Assembly: GCF_000621165.1 (NCBI RefSeq)
Contig: NZ_JHZA01000001.1
Span: 310,001-374,000, forward strand
DNA length: 64,000 nucleotides
Direction: 5' to 3'
Source: Enterovibrio calviensis DSM 14347
Lineage (GTDB): Bacteria; Pseudomonadota; Gammaproteobacteria; Enterobacterales; Vibrionaceae
The translations under genes and the position numbers were made by a program. Position 1 is the stretch's first letter. Each line of letters opens with the position of its first letter. Shown in pieces: positions 44,086 to 52,441 of this stretch. The notes beneath the pieces are model-generated. The model was not told the DNA's origin. It ran no database searches and saw only the letters and a list, made by a program, of their open reading frames with translations.

Positions 44086-44144
44086 TATACCCAAGCAACT
44101 TGAAGATGCTCTGAAATCGAGCATCTTCAGGTGGCTTGGGTATA
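44086..44144. repeat. intergenic palindromic repeat, copy 2
   Basis: The 59-bp palindrome starts TATACCCAAGCAACTTGAAG and ends TCAGGTGGCTTGGGTATA. It is the best-paired of the three copies in the window (others at 7055 and 22638). It could act as a 3'-end hairpin for the DUF3047 gene. Confidence 0.9.
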
Positions 44145-44272
44145 GCAGCTCCGATCACGAACGTTAAATGTTCAACTAACCTTACAAAGTAAGATTCATT
44201 TATGACACGAGTTGCTTAGTGCTTGTTAAGTCGATGTAGGGTGTGACTTAACGGCAGGATATATTTTTCGCT

Positions 44273-47200
44273 ATGGATAAGGCCTTGTCCGCATGCTCTG
44301 ACGCTCGTGATACATCACTGACGGCCAATAAAAAGAATAAACACATGAAGCTAACGACGAAACTCCCTGCGATCTTTTTTCTCTTTGGTGTGCTCATGAC
44401 GGGCATTGTGGGTGGCATGATCTTGAAAGGCGTAGATACGCTTCAGGTCACGATGTTGAGCGTACTTGTGATGCTCTGCTCGCTAATGGCATTCAATATT
44501 GCTCGTCGTATTATGGTTTCAGAGAGTCAAAGCCTTCACAGCGATGATCCTTTAATCCTGCGTGATATTCAGCATCATGCCATTGAAACCATTACCACGG
44601 GTATTGTTGTCACTGATGCTCGTCAAACCAATCAACCGATAATCTACGTTAATAAAGCCTTTGAAACATTGTCTGGGCTAAAAGCGAATGACGTTATAGG
44701 CCGGAGCATCGATGTATTACACGGTGAGGAGTATTGGCCAAATGTGTCGGCTTCGATTGTCTCTGATGAACACGGTCAACCGAAGTTCTATATCAACAGC
44801 GTTGAAGATAATGCGGCGCGAATAGAAGCCGAATTAGAGCTGTTTAGTGCCAAAGAAACGCGAGATGAACTGCTTCGCGGCATGAAACTGGCGTCGAATG
44901 CGGGCGGGATTTGCAACTGGTCATTGGATATCAACTCAGGGGAACTCACGTGGGACAAGGCCATGTTTCAACTTTATGGGGTCTCGGGCGATAAGCCATT
45001 AACCTATGAAGATTGGCGAACATCGATTCACCCCGAGGATGTTGAATATGCAGAGAAAGAAGTGGGCGCGGCACTTGAAGCCAACACCTTGTTTAACGCC
45101 GAGTTTCGGATCATTCATGGGTTTACCGGTGAAGTCAGGTGGATAAAAGCAGCAGGCGATGTTTATCACAACCCAAGCAGTGAGCAATATACGTTGTTTG
45201 GCATTAACCTCGACATTACTGACGAACGCATTTTGCAGAAGAAGTTAGAGCAGGAGTCGAAAACCGCACTTCAGGCCAGTGAAGCCAAATCTCGTTTTCT
45301 TGCCACGATGAGTCATGAAATCCGTACGCCGATGAACGGGGTTATCGGCATGATTGATTTGCTACGAGAAAGTGAACTGACAAAAGAACAGCTACGCATG
45401 ACCACCACCATTCGAGATTCCTCATTTTCATTGCTTGAAATCATCAATGATGTTCTCGATTTTTCGAAAATTGAATCCGGTCAAATGGCATTGGAATACA
45501 GAGATACGGATCTGCTCAGTGTGATTGAAAAGACGCTTGAGGTGCTCAGCGTTACAGCGCAAACGAAAGGCGTAACACTTCATATCCACCATGATTTTCG
45601 TTTACCAAAAAGAATAAAATTGGATTCGGTACGAATTCGACAGGTGTTACTCAATTTGGTGGGTAACGCCATTAAATTTTCAAACACGCCGGATCCAATC
45701 CCTTATCAAAAACCCTCTCAAAAAGCCTCTGTGATTGTTTCCACCGAGTACATTGAAGACAGCGCTTCTTTGCGGATTTCTGTCTCCGATATGGGTATTG
45801 GAATGACAAAAAGCCAAATTGATAAGTTGTTCAAACCCTTTACGCAGGCGGACAACTCCACAACCCGAAAGTTTGGTGGAACAGGGCTAGGACTCAGTAT
45901 TACTAAATCTTTTGTAGAGATGATGAAAGGTCAGATTAGTGCCACCAGTCAGCCTGACATCGGTAGTGAATTCACGATTACCATTCCTTTGCATCGCTGC
46001 GCAACGGATGACACCTTGCTCGGCCATTACGACTTTCATGAATTTACATTTGTCTTAATGATCGAGAACGAAGAGATCTACCAAACATGTGAGCATGTGC
46101 TCTCTCAGTGCCTGCCGAAAACGATGACACGCGAGATGCCAACGGCAATAGACAACACTGATCACATCATTATCGTTACGCTTAATGAACCCTTTAAGCG
46201 GCACGATCAGACGTTCAAGAACATTGTTTTAGACACGGAGCCCTCTGATCTCGCAGGTTACCTTTCATCGCAACTCTATTTTCTCGGCGTGAAACCGCTT
46301 AATCCCAGTGAAATGATCACCGCGATATCGGTGCTTTGTGGTTTTGAATCGCCAGATTATATCAATGCAGAAAATGCCTCAGTTGGCAGTCTCGCGGACG
46401 ACTTGGAAGATAATGATATTGATAAGGACGGAATTGTGATTCTCTGCGCTGAGGATCAACCCACCAATCGCTTGGTGTTGGAACGTCAACTCTCCAATCT
46501 GGGTTATCGATTTGAAATGACCAAAAATGGCGTAGAAGCATTGAATAAATGGAAGTCGGGACGCTATCCGGTTGTGCTAACGGATTGTCACATGCCGGAA
46601 ATGGACGGTTTTGAACTGGTGGAAGAAATTCGTGCGAGAGAGGCGGAGCAACATCATAAGACCCTTATCATTGCGGTTACCGCCAACGCGTTACTGGGTG
46701 AGGCGGACAGTTGCAAACAAGCGGGAATGGACGACTATATTACTAAACCCGTGGAGCTCAAAAAGTTGCGAACCGTATTGGCAACCAACATCAGAAACAG
46801 TGGGGTGAATGCTGTCGCGGCGAATGCTGTCGCTGCGACTGCAGAAACTGATTTATTCACTGAGCCTTCAGTCAATGACTCATCATCAACACCCCCACTA
46901 CCCATTGCACCGATTGAGACAAATCTTATCGATTTCGAGCACTTAAGGGGAGTGATCGGTACGGATGATAAGAAAATGATCGAGGCGGTATTAAGTATTT
47001 TCTGGGAATCATTAATGTCTGACTTGGCCTTGTTAGATAAAGCCGTTGCCGATAAGAATGATGAGCAGATCGGCGTGCTCGCCCATGGCATCAAAGGTTC
47101 AGCAGCATCAAGTGGGGCATTGTCACTGAGTGAATGCTTCAAAGAAATGGAAGCGTGCAAGTCAGACCTAGCTAGGGTCACAAGCATCCTCGCAGAGGTC

Positions 47201-47278
47201 AAAGTCATGATCGGTGGCATAGAGACGGTACTCATAAAAGAAACGGACATTACGTTTCACAGTGACTTTGAGATCTAG
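44273..47278 (+). CDS. hybrid sensor histidine kinase with PAS, receiver and Hpt domains
   Basis: The 1001-residue protein has two TM segments (about 30-75), a PAS domain at about 95-190, a second PAS/PAC at about 205-325, HisKA with His348 (SHEIRTPMNG), HATPase with LVGNAIKFS and GGTGLGLSI, a degenerate domain at about 585-695 that looks like a receiver without its Asp, a true receiver with Asp771 (DCHMPEMDG), a linker with AVAANAVAATA, and an Hpt domain with His938 (LAHGIKGSAASSGA). All phosphorelay residues of the main path are present, as in BvgS/ArcB-type kinases. Start uncertain: ATG 44273 or 44345. No cognate regulator is adjacent, so it is an orphan here. Confidence 0.92.
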   Translation: MDKALSACSDARDTSLTANKKNKHMKLTTKLPAIFFLFGVLMTGIVGGMILKGVDTLQVTMLSVLVMLCSLMAFNIARRIMVSESQSLHSDDPLILRDIQHHAIETITTGIVVTDARQTNQPIIYVNKAFETLSGLKANDVIGRSIDVLHGEEYWPNVSASIVSDEHGQPKFYINSVEDNAARIEAELELFSAKETRDELLRGMKLASNAGGICNWSLDINSGELTWDKAMFQLYGVSGDKPLTYEDWRTSIHPEDVEYAEKEVGAALEANTLFNAEFRIIHGFTGEVRWIKAAGDVYHNPSSEQYTLFGINLDITDERILQKKLEQESKTALQASEAKSRFLATMSHEIRTPMNGVIGMIDLLRESELTKEQLRMTTTIRDSSFSLLEIINDVLDFSKIESGQMALEYRDTDLLSVIEKTLEVLSVTAQTKGVTLHIHHDFRLPKRIKLDSVRIRQVLLNLVGNAIKFSNTPDPIPYQKPSQKASVIVSTEYIEDSASLRISVSDMGIGMTKSQIDKLFKPFTQADNSTTRKFGGTGLGLSITKSFVEMMKGQISATSQPDIGSEFTITIPLHRCATDDTLLGHYDFHEFTFVLMIENEEIYQTCEHVLSQCLPKTMTREMPTAIDNTDHIIIVTLNEPFKRHDQTFKNIVLDTEPSDLAGYLSSQLYFLGVKPLNPSEMITAISVLCGFESPDYINAENASVGSLADDLEDNDIDKDGIVILCAEDQPTNRLVLERQLSNLGYRFEMTKNGVEALNKWKSGRYPVVLTDCHMPEMDGFELVEEIRAREAEQHHKTLIIAVTANALLGEADSCKQAGMDDYITKPVELKKLRTVLATNIRNSGVNAVAANAVAATAETDLFTEPSVNDSSSTPPLPIAPIETNLIDFEHLRGVIGTDDKKMIEAVLSIFWESLMSDLALLDKAVADKNDEQIGVLAHGIKGSAASSGALSLSECFKEMEACKSDLARVTSILAEVKVMIGGIETVLIKETDITFHSDFEI
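46807..46836 (+). repeat. 15-bp direct repeat in kinase linker
   Basis: GAATGCTGTCGCGGC is followed at once by GAATGCTGTCGCTGC. It encodes the Ala-rich linker between the receiver and Hpt domains. Confidence 0.8.
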
Positions 47279-47379
47279 CGTCATGATCCCTGAACGCTTT
47301 CCGATTAGAGTGATAGCCAAGCAGATTTAGCAGAATTCATGCCGTTTAGCATGTCTGTAAACAGGGTTGGCGAGACGAA

Positions 47380-48420
47380 ATGAACAATAAAATCATGGCC
47401 TTATTAGGCGCTGAGCTACCGATTATTCAAGCACCAATGGCGGGCGTACAAGGCAGTGAACTTGCGATTGCTGTGAGCGAAGCGGGGGGATTAGGTTCGT
47501 TGCCTTGTGGCATGCTAAGTGTCGGGCAGATCGTGAGTGAAATTGAGGCGATTCGAGCTGCTACGACTCGGCCATATAATCTCAATTTCTTTTGCCATCA
47601 CATGCCCGAATTTGACCAACACCAGCATGCCAAATGGCGGGAAGTTCTCGCGCCGTATTTTGATTCACTTGATATCGACCCGGCGGCATTGCCAAACAAT
47701 GCCAGCCGCCTGCCGTTTAACCATGATATTGCCGATGCGATTGAACCCTTTCGCCCACCTTTTATCAGCTTTCATTTTGGCTTGCCTGATCCGTTATTAC
47801 TGGCACGCGTCAAAGGTTGGGGGACGAAAGTGGTGTCTTCGGCTACCACGCTGAAAGAAGCCTTGTGGCTAGAAGCTAACGGTGCTGATGGCATCATTGC
47901 TCAGGGGTTAGAAGCGGGAGGCCACAGAGGCATGTTCTTGTCTGATGACATCACCACGCAGATCGGCACGGCTTCGCTGGTGCCGCAAATCGCGCATCAT
48001 GTCGATGTACCCGTGATTGCGGCAGGTGGCATTGGAGATAGTGGTGGGGTAAAAGCAGCCATGCTATTAGGTGCCGCGGCGGTTCAAGTGGGAACCGCGT
48101 ATCTATTGTGCGATGAAGCCAATACGTCGGTGTTCCACCGCTCTGCCATTCTCAGTGATCGCGCCGAGCATACCGCACTCACCAATATTTTCTCTGGCAG
48201 ACCCGCTCGCGGTATCGTCAACCGTGCAATGGCAGAACTAGATTACATGAACCCACTTGCGCCGACGTTTCCGTATGCCTCGATCGAGGCCGCGCCTTTA
48301 AGAAGCCATGCCGAACAGCAAGGGCGAGATGATTTCTCGCCGCTATGGTGCGGACAAAACACCTCAGGCTGCAAAGCCATTTCAGCGGGTGAGTTAACCA
48401 AAGCGCTAGCGAAATACTAG
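47380..48420 (+). CDS. nitronate monooxygenase (2-nitropropane dioxygenase family)
   Basis: The 346-residue FMN-dependent TIM-barrel enzyme oxidises propionate-3-nitronate or other alkyl nitronates. Visible family elements: PIIQAPMAGVQGSELAIAVS at the N-terminus, the phosphate-binding GADGIIAQGLEAGGHRG, and VPVIAAGGIGDSGGVKAAML. It is a class I-like NMO by length. The stop codon overlaps that of the convergent MarR gene by 4 bp. Confidence 0.92.
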   Translation: MNNKIMALLGAELPIIQAPMAGVQGSELAIAVSEAGGLGSLPCGMLSVGQIVSEIEAIRAATTRPYNLNFFCHHMPEFDQHQHAKWREVLAPYFDSLDIDPAALPNNASRLPFNHDIADAIEPFRPPFISFHFGLPDPLLLARVKGWGTKVVSSATTLKEALWLEANGADGIIAQGLEAGGHRGMFLSDDITTQIGTASLVPQIAHHVDVPVIAAGGIGDSGGVKAAMLLGAAAVQVGTAYLLCDEANTSVFHRSAILSDRAEHTALTNIFSGRPARGIVNRAMAELDYMNPLAPTFPYASIEAAPLRSHAEQQGRDDFSPLWCGQNTSGCKAISAGELTKALAKY

Positions 48421-48845
48421 GACTCTTCAATAATCTGACGAAGACAATCTACGACTTTGCAGTTTTCCTCATCTTGGCTGGCTGAGTCTAATGCCGCTTT
48501 GATGTAGATGGCGTAGTCATTTTCAGCTTGGCTTTGGACTTCTCTGCCTCGCCCCGTGAGCACGGTATAGACGCCTCGCTTGTCTTTGGGGCAAAGGTCC
48601 CGAATCGTGTACCCCCCTTTTTCGAGCCTTTCAACAAGGCGAGTGACAGAACTCTGATTTAGCCCTAGAAGTTTGGCGAGTTCTTGCATCCTTAACTCGG
48701 AGTCTGAGGCGTTAGAAAGCAGCTTCAGTGCTCGATACTCAGTGAGACCCAGACCGTGCTCTCGTTGCATCTCTTTTGCGATCTGATTTTCGACGCGATC
48801 CACGACGATCTTTACCCTTTGCCACAACGAGTATTGCGATACCAT
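48417..48845 (-). CDS. MarR family transcriptional regulator
   Basis: The 142-residue protein has the MarR winged helix: LTEYRALKLLSNASDSELRM, LAKLLGLNQSSVTRLVERLE and KDKRGVYTVLTGRGREV with the wing Asp-Lys-Arg. ATG 48845 is chosen for its AGGA spacing. Upstream there is a perfect 12-bp palindrome ATGTATATACAT at 48909-48920 followed by GCAAATCAATGAAT; the same motif recurs before the SMR genes, so it likely represses both itself and the efflux pair. Confidence 0.9.
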   Translation of the reverse strand: MVSQYSLWQRVKIVVDRVENQIAKEMQREHGLGLTEYRALKLLSNASDSELRMQELAKLLGLNQSSVTRLVERLEKGGYTIRDLCPKDKRGVYTVLTGRGREVQSQAENDYAIYIKAALDSASQDEENCKVVDCLRQIIEES

Positions 48846-49153
48846 TTTGCGATTCCTAGTGATGATGAGTAGGGGCATGCTCGTCGCAAGATGAGCGCGA
48901 CTTTAAGTATGTATATACATGCAAATCAATGAATATTGAGTATAACAAGCTGAAATAAATTGTGAAATGCTCCGCACTGCAAAACAAATCTATCAAAGTA
49001 AAATCGCGTGTTATCTCTCTTTCTTGTCGTGAGTCAGTGTGAAAAATTAGCAGGTTAAATTTATAAGCATCTAATTTTAAATGAATTAAATGATTTCTCT
49101 GCTTTTCATAAATTCACCATTCATATGTCTATACTAACCACCCCCTCAAGATA

Positions 49154-49167
49154 CTTGCACATGCAAG
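49154..49167. promoter_or_regulatory. palindromic operator, SMR side, site 1
   Basis: CTTGCACATGCAAG is a perfect 14-bp palindrome about 96 bp before the first SMR gene. Confidence 0.6.
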
Positions 49168-49202
49168 CATCTTGACAGAATGATTGTGCCATCACTAATA
49201 TG

Positions 49203-49216
49203 CTTGCACATGCAAA
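49203..49216. promoter_or_regulatory. palindromic operator, SMR side, site 2
   Basis: CTTGCACATGCAAA is nearly identical to site 1, 49 bp further on, and 47 bp before the SMR start codon. Confidence 0.6.
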
Positions 49217-49262
49217 TAAATGAATTGCGTGAAATTTGTTATCTGATAGGGAGAAAAGAGAC

Positions 49263-49586
49263 ATGTTGAGTTGGTTATATCTTGGAACGGCGGTCATTTT
49301 TGAAATTGCCGTTGCCATTTCGGCAGGAAACGCAAAAGGATTTACTCATACTAGTTGGACGGCGGCGACGTTATTAAGTGGTGCAGTCGCGACTTACTTT
49401 CTGAGCTTGGCGTTACTTGAATTTGATGTGGGTATTGGCTACTCAATTTGGACATCTGCTGCTGGTGTGGGGATCGTCATATTGGGCGCTTTATTTTTCG
49501 GTGAACGTCTTGGCGGGAAAAAGCTCTTGGGAATTGTTCTTGTTATTGGTGGCGTAATTGGCTTGCGAATGAGCGGTGCTGCGTAA
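49263..49586 (+). CDS. SMR-family efflux protein, subunit 1 of pair
   Basis: The 107-residue membrane protein has four TM segments and the SMR catalytic Glu14 (LYLGTAVIFEIAVAISAG), then ALLEFDVGIGYSIWTSAAGVGIVIL with the dimer-interface region and ALFFGERLGG. SMR proteins export cationic drugs, guanidinium or polyamines using the proton gradient. GGGAG precedes ATG 49263. A second SMR gene follows 62 bp later, so the two are probably a heterodimer like YkkCD or MdtIJ. Confidence 0.9.
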   Translation: MLSWLYLGTAVIFEIAVAISAGNAKGFTHTSWTAATLLSGAVATYFLSLALLEFDVGIGYSIWTSAAGVGIVILGALFFGERLGGKKLLGIVLVIGGVIGLRMSGAA

Positions 49587-49648
49587 TCGTTAACCACATT
49601 GAACCAGTTAGCCACCATTGTTCATTCATGACTTTAAAGGAATAAAAA

Positions 49649-50038
49649 ATGACGTCGAAAACTAAGAAAATAAGCACCACGCATGCATGGGTCATGCTGT
49701 TACTTGCTGGGATATTTGAAATTGGCTACGCATTGAGCGTTGCAGGGAGTGAAGCATTTACGGTTCTCAATTGGTCGATTTCTGCCGTCATCTTCTTTCT
49801 CTTAACGCTTTACTCACTGAGCGTTGCGTTGAAATCTATTGATGTTGGTATCGGTTATGCCGTTTGGGCGGGGATCGGAGCCATCGGCGCTTCCGTGTTT
49901 GGCGCCATCGTCTTCAACCAAACGTTGTCTCTTATCCAAGCATTCTGGCTAGCAGTCATTATCCTTGGGGTTGTTTGGTTAAAGCTTGCTGGCAGTGAAA
50001 AAGCGCAGGTTGAACCGTCTCAAGTTGTGCCCAACTAA
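49649..50038 (+). CDS. SMR-family efflux protein, subunit 2 of pair
   Basis: The 129-residue SMR partner has a longer N-terminus than subunit 1, four TM segments, the essential Glu in LLAGIFEIGYALSVAGS, and SVALKSIDVGIGYAVWAGIG. Both subunits keep the Glu, so either homo- or heterodimers are possible. AAAGGAATAAAAA lies before the ATG. The unit is likely regulated by the MarR gene upstream. Confidence 0.9.
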   Translation: MTSKTKKISTTHAWVMLLLAGIFEIGYALSVAGSEAFTVLNWSISAVIFFLLTLYSLSVALKSIDVGIGYAVWAGIGAIGASVFGAIVFNQTLSLIQAFWLAVIILGVVWLKLAGSEKAQVEPSQVVPN

Positions 50039-50087
50039 ACCACGAACCAATAGCGCTTGGCGACGGTGATTTGGAATTGCCAACATC

Positions 50088-50113
50088 AAAAAGCCCGTTG
50101 TCATGACGGGCTT
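50088..50113 (-). terminator. terminator of ridA unit
   Basis: AAGCCCGT and ACGGGCTT pair around TGTCATG. The A run on the plus-strand left side makes a T run on the minus strand, downstream of the ridA gene. Confidence 0.75.
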
Positions 50114-50163
50114 AGGAAGTGAAGAACAGGCGAAGACTATCGCTATGTCTCTAAGTCAGAGCC

Positions 50164-50556
50164 TTAAGCGCGGTCAGCGCGGTAGCAAGTAACGTCGACT
50201 TCCACTTTTACATCCACAACAAGGTCGCACACCATGCAGATACGTGCTGGTGGGTGAGCGCCAAAGAACTCTTTGAACACTTTATTGAACGATTGGAAAT
50301 AGCGCGAATCTGTCAGTACCACTTTTACGTGCATAACGTCTGCGAGGGTGTAACCCGCTTCTTCCATGATATCGACACAGTTTTGGATCGCGAGGCGAGA
50401 CTGATCGACAATGCCGCCTTCGACCACTTCCCCGTCTATCATCGGTGTTTGGCCTGACACATAAAGGAAACCGCCGGCTTCTGTTGCACGAGCGAATGGA
50501 AGATGTTGTCCACCTGTGCCTGTGCCACCTTCTACACCGTAACGTTTAATGGTCAT
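50164..50556 (-). CDS. RidA family deaminase
   Basis: The 130-residue protein matches the YjgF/YER057c/UK114 family: PFARATEAGGFLYVSGQTP, IQNCVDIMEEAGYTLADVMHVKV and PPARICMVCDLVVDVKVEVD with Arg and Glu of the active site. RidA proteins hydrolyse reactive enamine/imine intermediates released by PLP enzymes. It is downstream of the D-aminoacylase gene on the same strand, and a PLP enzyme lies across the divergent promoter. It fits D-amino acid breakdown. Confidence 0.92.
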   Translation of the reverse strand: MTIKRYGVEGGTGTGGQHLPFARATEAGGFLYVSGQTPMIDGEVVEGGIVDQSRLAIQNCVDIMEEAGYTLADVMHVKVVLTDSRYFQSFNKVFKEFFGAHPPARICMVCDLVVDVKVEVDVTCYRADRA

Positions 50557-50610
50557 GTTTGTTTCTCCAGATCTAAAGGTTTAATGAGTTATTGGGCGTT
50601 TATTGGTCGC

Positions 50611-52050
50611 TTATTGAGAGCGGCGAGCCAGAAAGCGTCCTGCTCGGCTTATTACGCCCTGTTTTTCGGTATAAGCAATGTTGCCATTGACGATAACGGC
50701 CACGATCCCTTTTGCCGCAGCAATAGGACGGTCGTAGTCAGCAACGTCGGTAATCTCGTTTTTATCGAAGAGGACTAAGTCGGCGAAATTTCCCGCTTTG
50801 ATTTCACCACGCCCCGCCAATCTAAAGCGGTTTGCAGAAAGCCCCGTCATTTTGTGGATGGCGGTTTCGAGTGAGAAAATATTGCGCTCACGGCTGTAAT
50901 AGCCCAATACGCGGGGGAAAGCGCCCCATAAGCGAGGATGTGGATGCGGGTCGTTGGGCAAACCATCGGAACCGATCATCGTGAGCTTATATTTTAATAC
51001 GCGCTCAACATCCGCCTCATCCATGCAGTGGTAAACCGCGCCTGCGGGTTGCAGCGCTTTTGCGGCATCCATTAGCGGTAAATCCATGTCCAGAGCGATC
51101 TGTTTGAGCATCTTGCCTGCGTATTCGGGCAAGGTTTCACTCCACGTGATGAAAATATCAATGTCATCGGTGACTTGCTTTAGGTCGAGCGTGGATGAGC
51201 TGGCAGAGTAGGGGTAGCAATCGCAGGCAATATCTTGGTGTGCTGCCGCATTGTCCATTTTCTTCAAGACATCATGGGTGCGACCCCAGTTGCCCGCGCC
51301 CGCACATTTTAAGTGCGAGATAATGACAGGGACTTTGGCTTTTTGACCGACTCGAAAGGCTTCGTCCATAGCACCTAAAATGCCTTCGAATTCGGTGCGC
51401 ATATGGGTGGTGTAAATACCGCCAAACTCTGATAACTCGAGGGCGAGTTGCTGCACTTCTTCTTCGGGAGAGGCGTTAGCGCTGGCGTAGGCCAACCCAC
51501 TGCTGAGGCCAAGTGCGCCTTGTTCCAATGCTTCTCGCAATGTGTGGCGCATTTGGGCGACTTGCTCATCGGTCGCGCCAGTGAAAAGATCGTCCATGAC
51601 ATTGTTACGCAGGGTCGTGTGTCCCACGAGCGCGGCCACATTGACGGCAGGCTCGGCGGCGGTCACCGCTTCTGCATAGGATGCAAATGTTGGGTATTGA
51701 AAGTCTGCTTGCTGGCCCAACAGGTTCATAGGGTCGGGTGGCGGCATGGTGAGAGTGGCAGGTGACGCGCTGATGCCGCAATTGCCGACAATAGTGGTGG
51801 TGATGCCTTGGCTGATTTTGGGTAAGCATTCAGGCTGCCTAATCACGTTGGTATCATCATGAGTGTGCACATCAATAAAGCCGGGGGCGAGCACGTTGCC
51901 TTGAGCGTCAATCTCGGTGTTAGCGTGCGCCTCTGAAAGCTCGCCAATTGCAGCAATTTTATCGTTCAGAATGCCAACATCACCTGCGTACGCTGGAGTG
52001 TTTGTGCCATCAATAATCATGGCGTTACGAATGATAATGTCATATGGCAT
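50611..52050 (-). CDS. N-acyl-D-amino-acid deacylase (D-aminoacylase)
   Basis: The 479-residue amidohydrolase-superfamily enzyme releases free D-amino acids from N-acyl forms. Metal-binding HTHD-type residues are in APGFIDVHTHDDTNV, with the subfamily Cys in IVGNCGISASP, a His in VPVIISHLKCAG, and Asp in MIGSDGLPNDPHPHPRLWG. The length equals known D-aminoacylases (about 480). I start at 52050 (ATG before PYDIIIRNAMIIDG); the frame runs to 52161. Next to ridA, 54 bp apart. Confidence 0.9.
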   Translation of the reverse strand: MPYDIIIRNAMIIDGTNTPAYAGDVGILNDKIAAIGELSEAHANTEIDAQGNVLAPGFIDVHTHDDTNVIRQPECLPKISQGITTTIVGNCGISASPATLTMPPPDPMNLLGQQADFQYPTFASYAEAVTAAEPAVNVAALVGHTTLRNNVMDDLFTGATDEQVAQMRHTLREALEQGALGLSSGLAYASANASPEEEVQQLALELSEFGGIYTTHMRTEFEGILGAMDEAFRVGQKAKVPVIISHLKCAGAGNWGRTHDVLKKMDNAAAHQDIACDCYPYSASSSTLDLKQVTDDIDIFITWSETLPEYAGKMLKQIALDMDLPLMDAAKALQPAGAVYHCMDEADVERVLKYKLTMIGSDGLPNDPHPHPRLWGAFPRVLGYYSRERNIFSLETAIHKMTGLSANRFRLAGRGEIKAGNFADLVLFDKNEITDVADYDRPIAAAKGIVAVIVNGNIAYTEKQGVISRAGRFLARRSQ

Positions 52051-52441
52051 TTTTGCTTCTGCTCCCTTGGTCTCTGCGTCAATCATTGAACGGAGTCTTG
52101 TCATTCGCTCGCTGGCACTGGCAAACAGTGGTTCTGTCAATTTGTTGCATCCGCGCCACACGCATCGACACCACGCATCAACGCACGCATATCAGCATCG
52201 ATACCAACTGCAATCTCACAAACGCTTAGTCATCAATCGAATGAGCATCAAAAACACGATACCCATAGATGTCGGGTTCACCTGCTTGCGGAGAAAAACG
52301 GGAATGACGCTAAGAATTAAAAAAGCGAGAAAGCGCACGTTTGATGCTGATTTTTTTGATAGTTTTCAATATTAACAATACTTTATCGTACATATTGGCC
52401 AGTTACTATGCGCCGTGACAGGGATGTTTGGAGAATTTGAG
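52051..52441. other. divergent promoter region of the D-amino-acid genes
   Basis: No gene is called in this 391-bp region between the deacylase (minus) and the PLP enzyme (plus). A weak TTGATA...TACTTT pair with 17-bp spacing near 52357-52385 could be the plus-strand promoter. Confidence 0.4.

Larger units (their letters stand above)
48846..49262. promoter_or_regulatory. divergent control region of marR and SMR genes
   Basis: The 417-bp AT-rich region contains a palindrome at 48909-48920 (ATGTATATACAT) and two CTTGCACATGCAA sites at 49154-49167 and 49203-49216; the first of these is a perfect CTTGCACATGCAAG palindrome. Two of the sites are followed by AAATNAATGAAT. It has no convincing gene. 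Confidence 0.7.
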
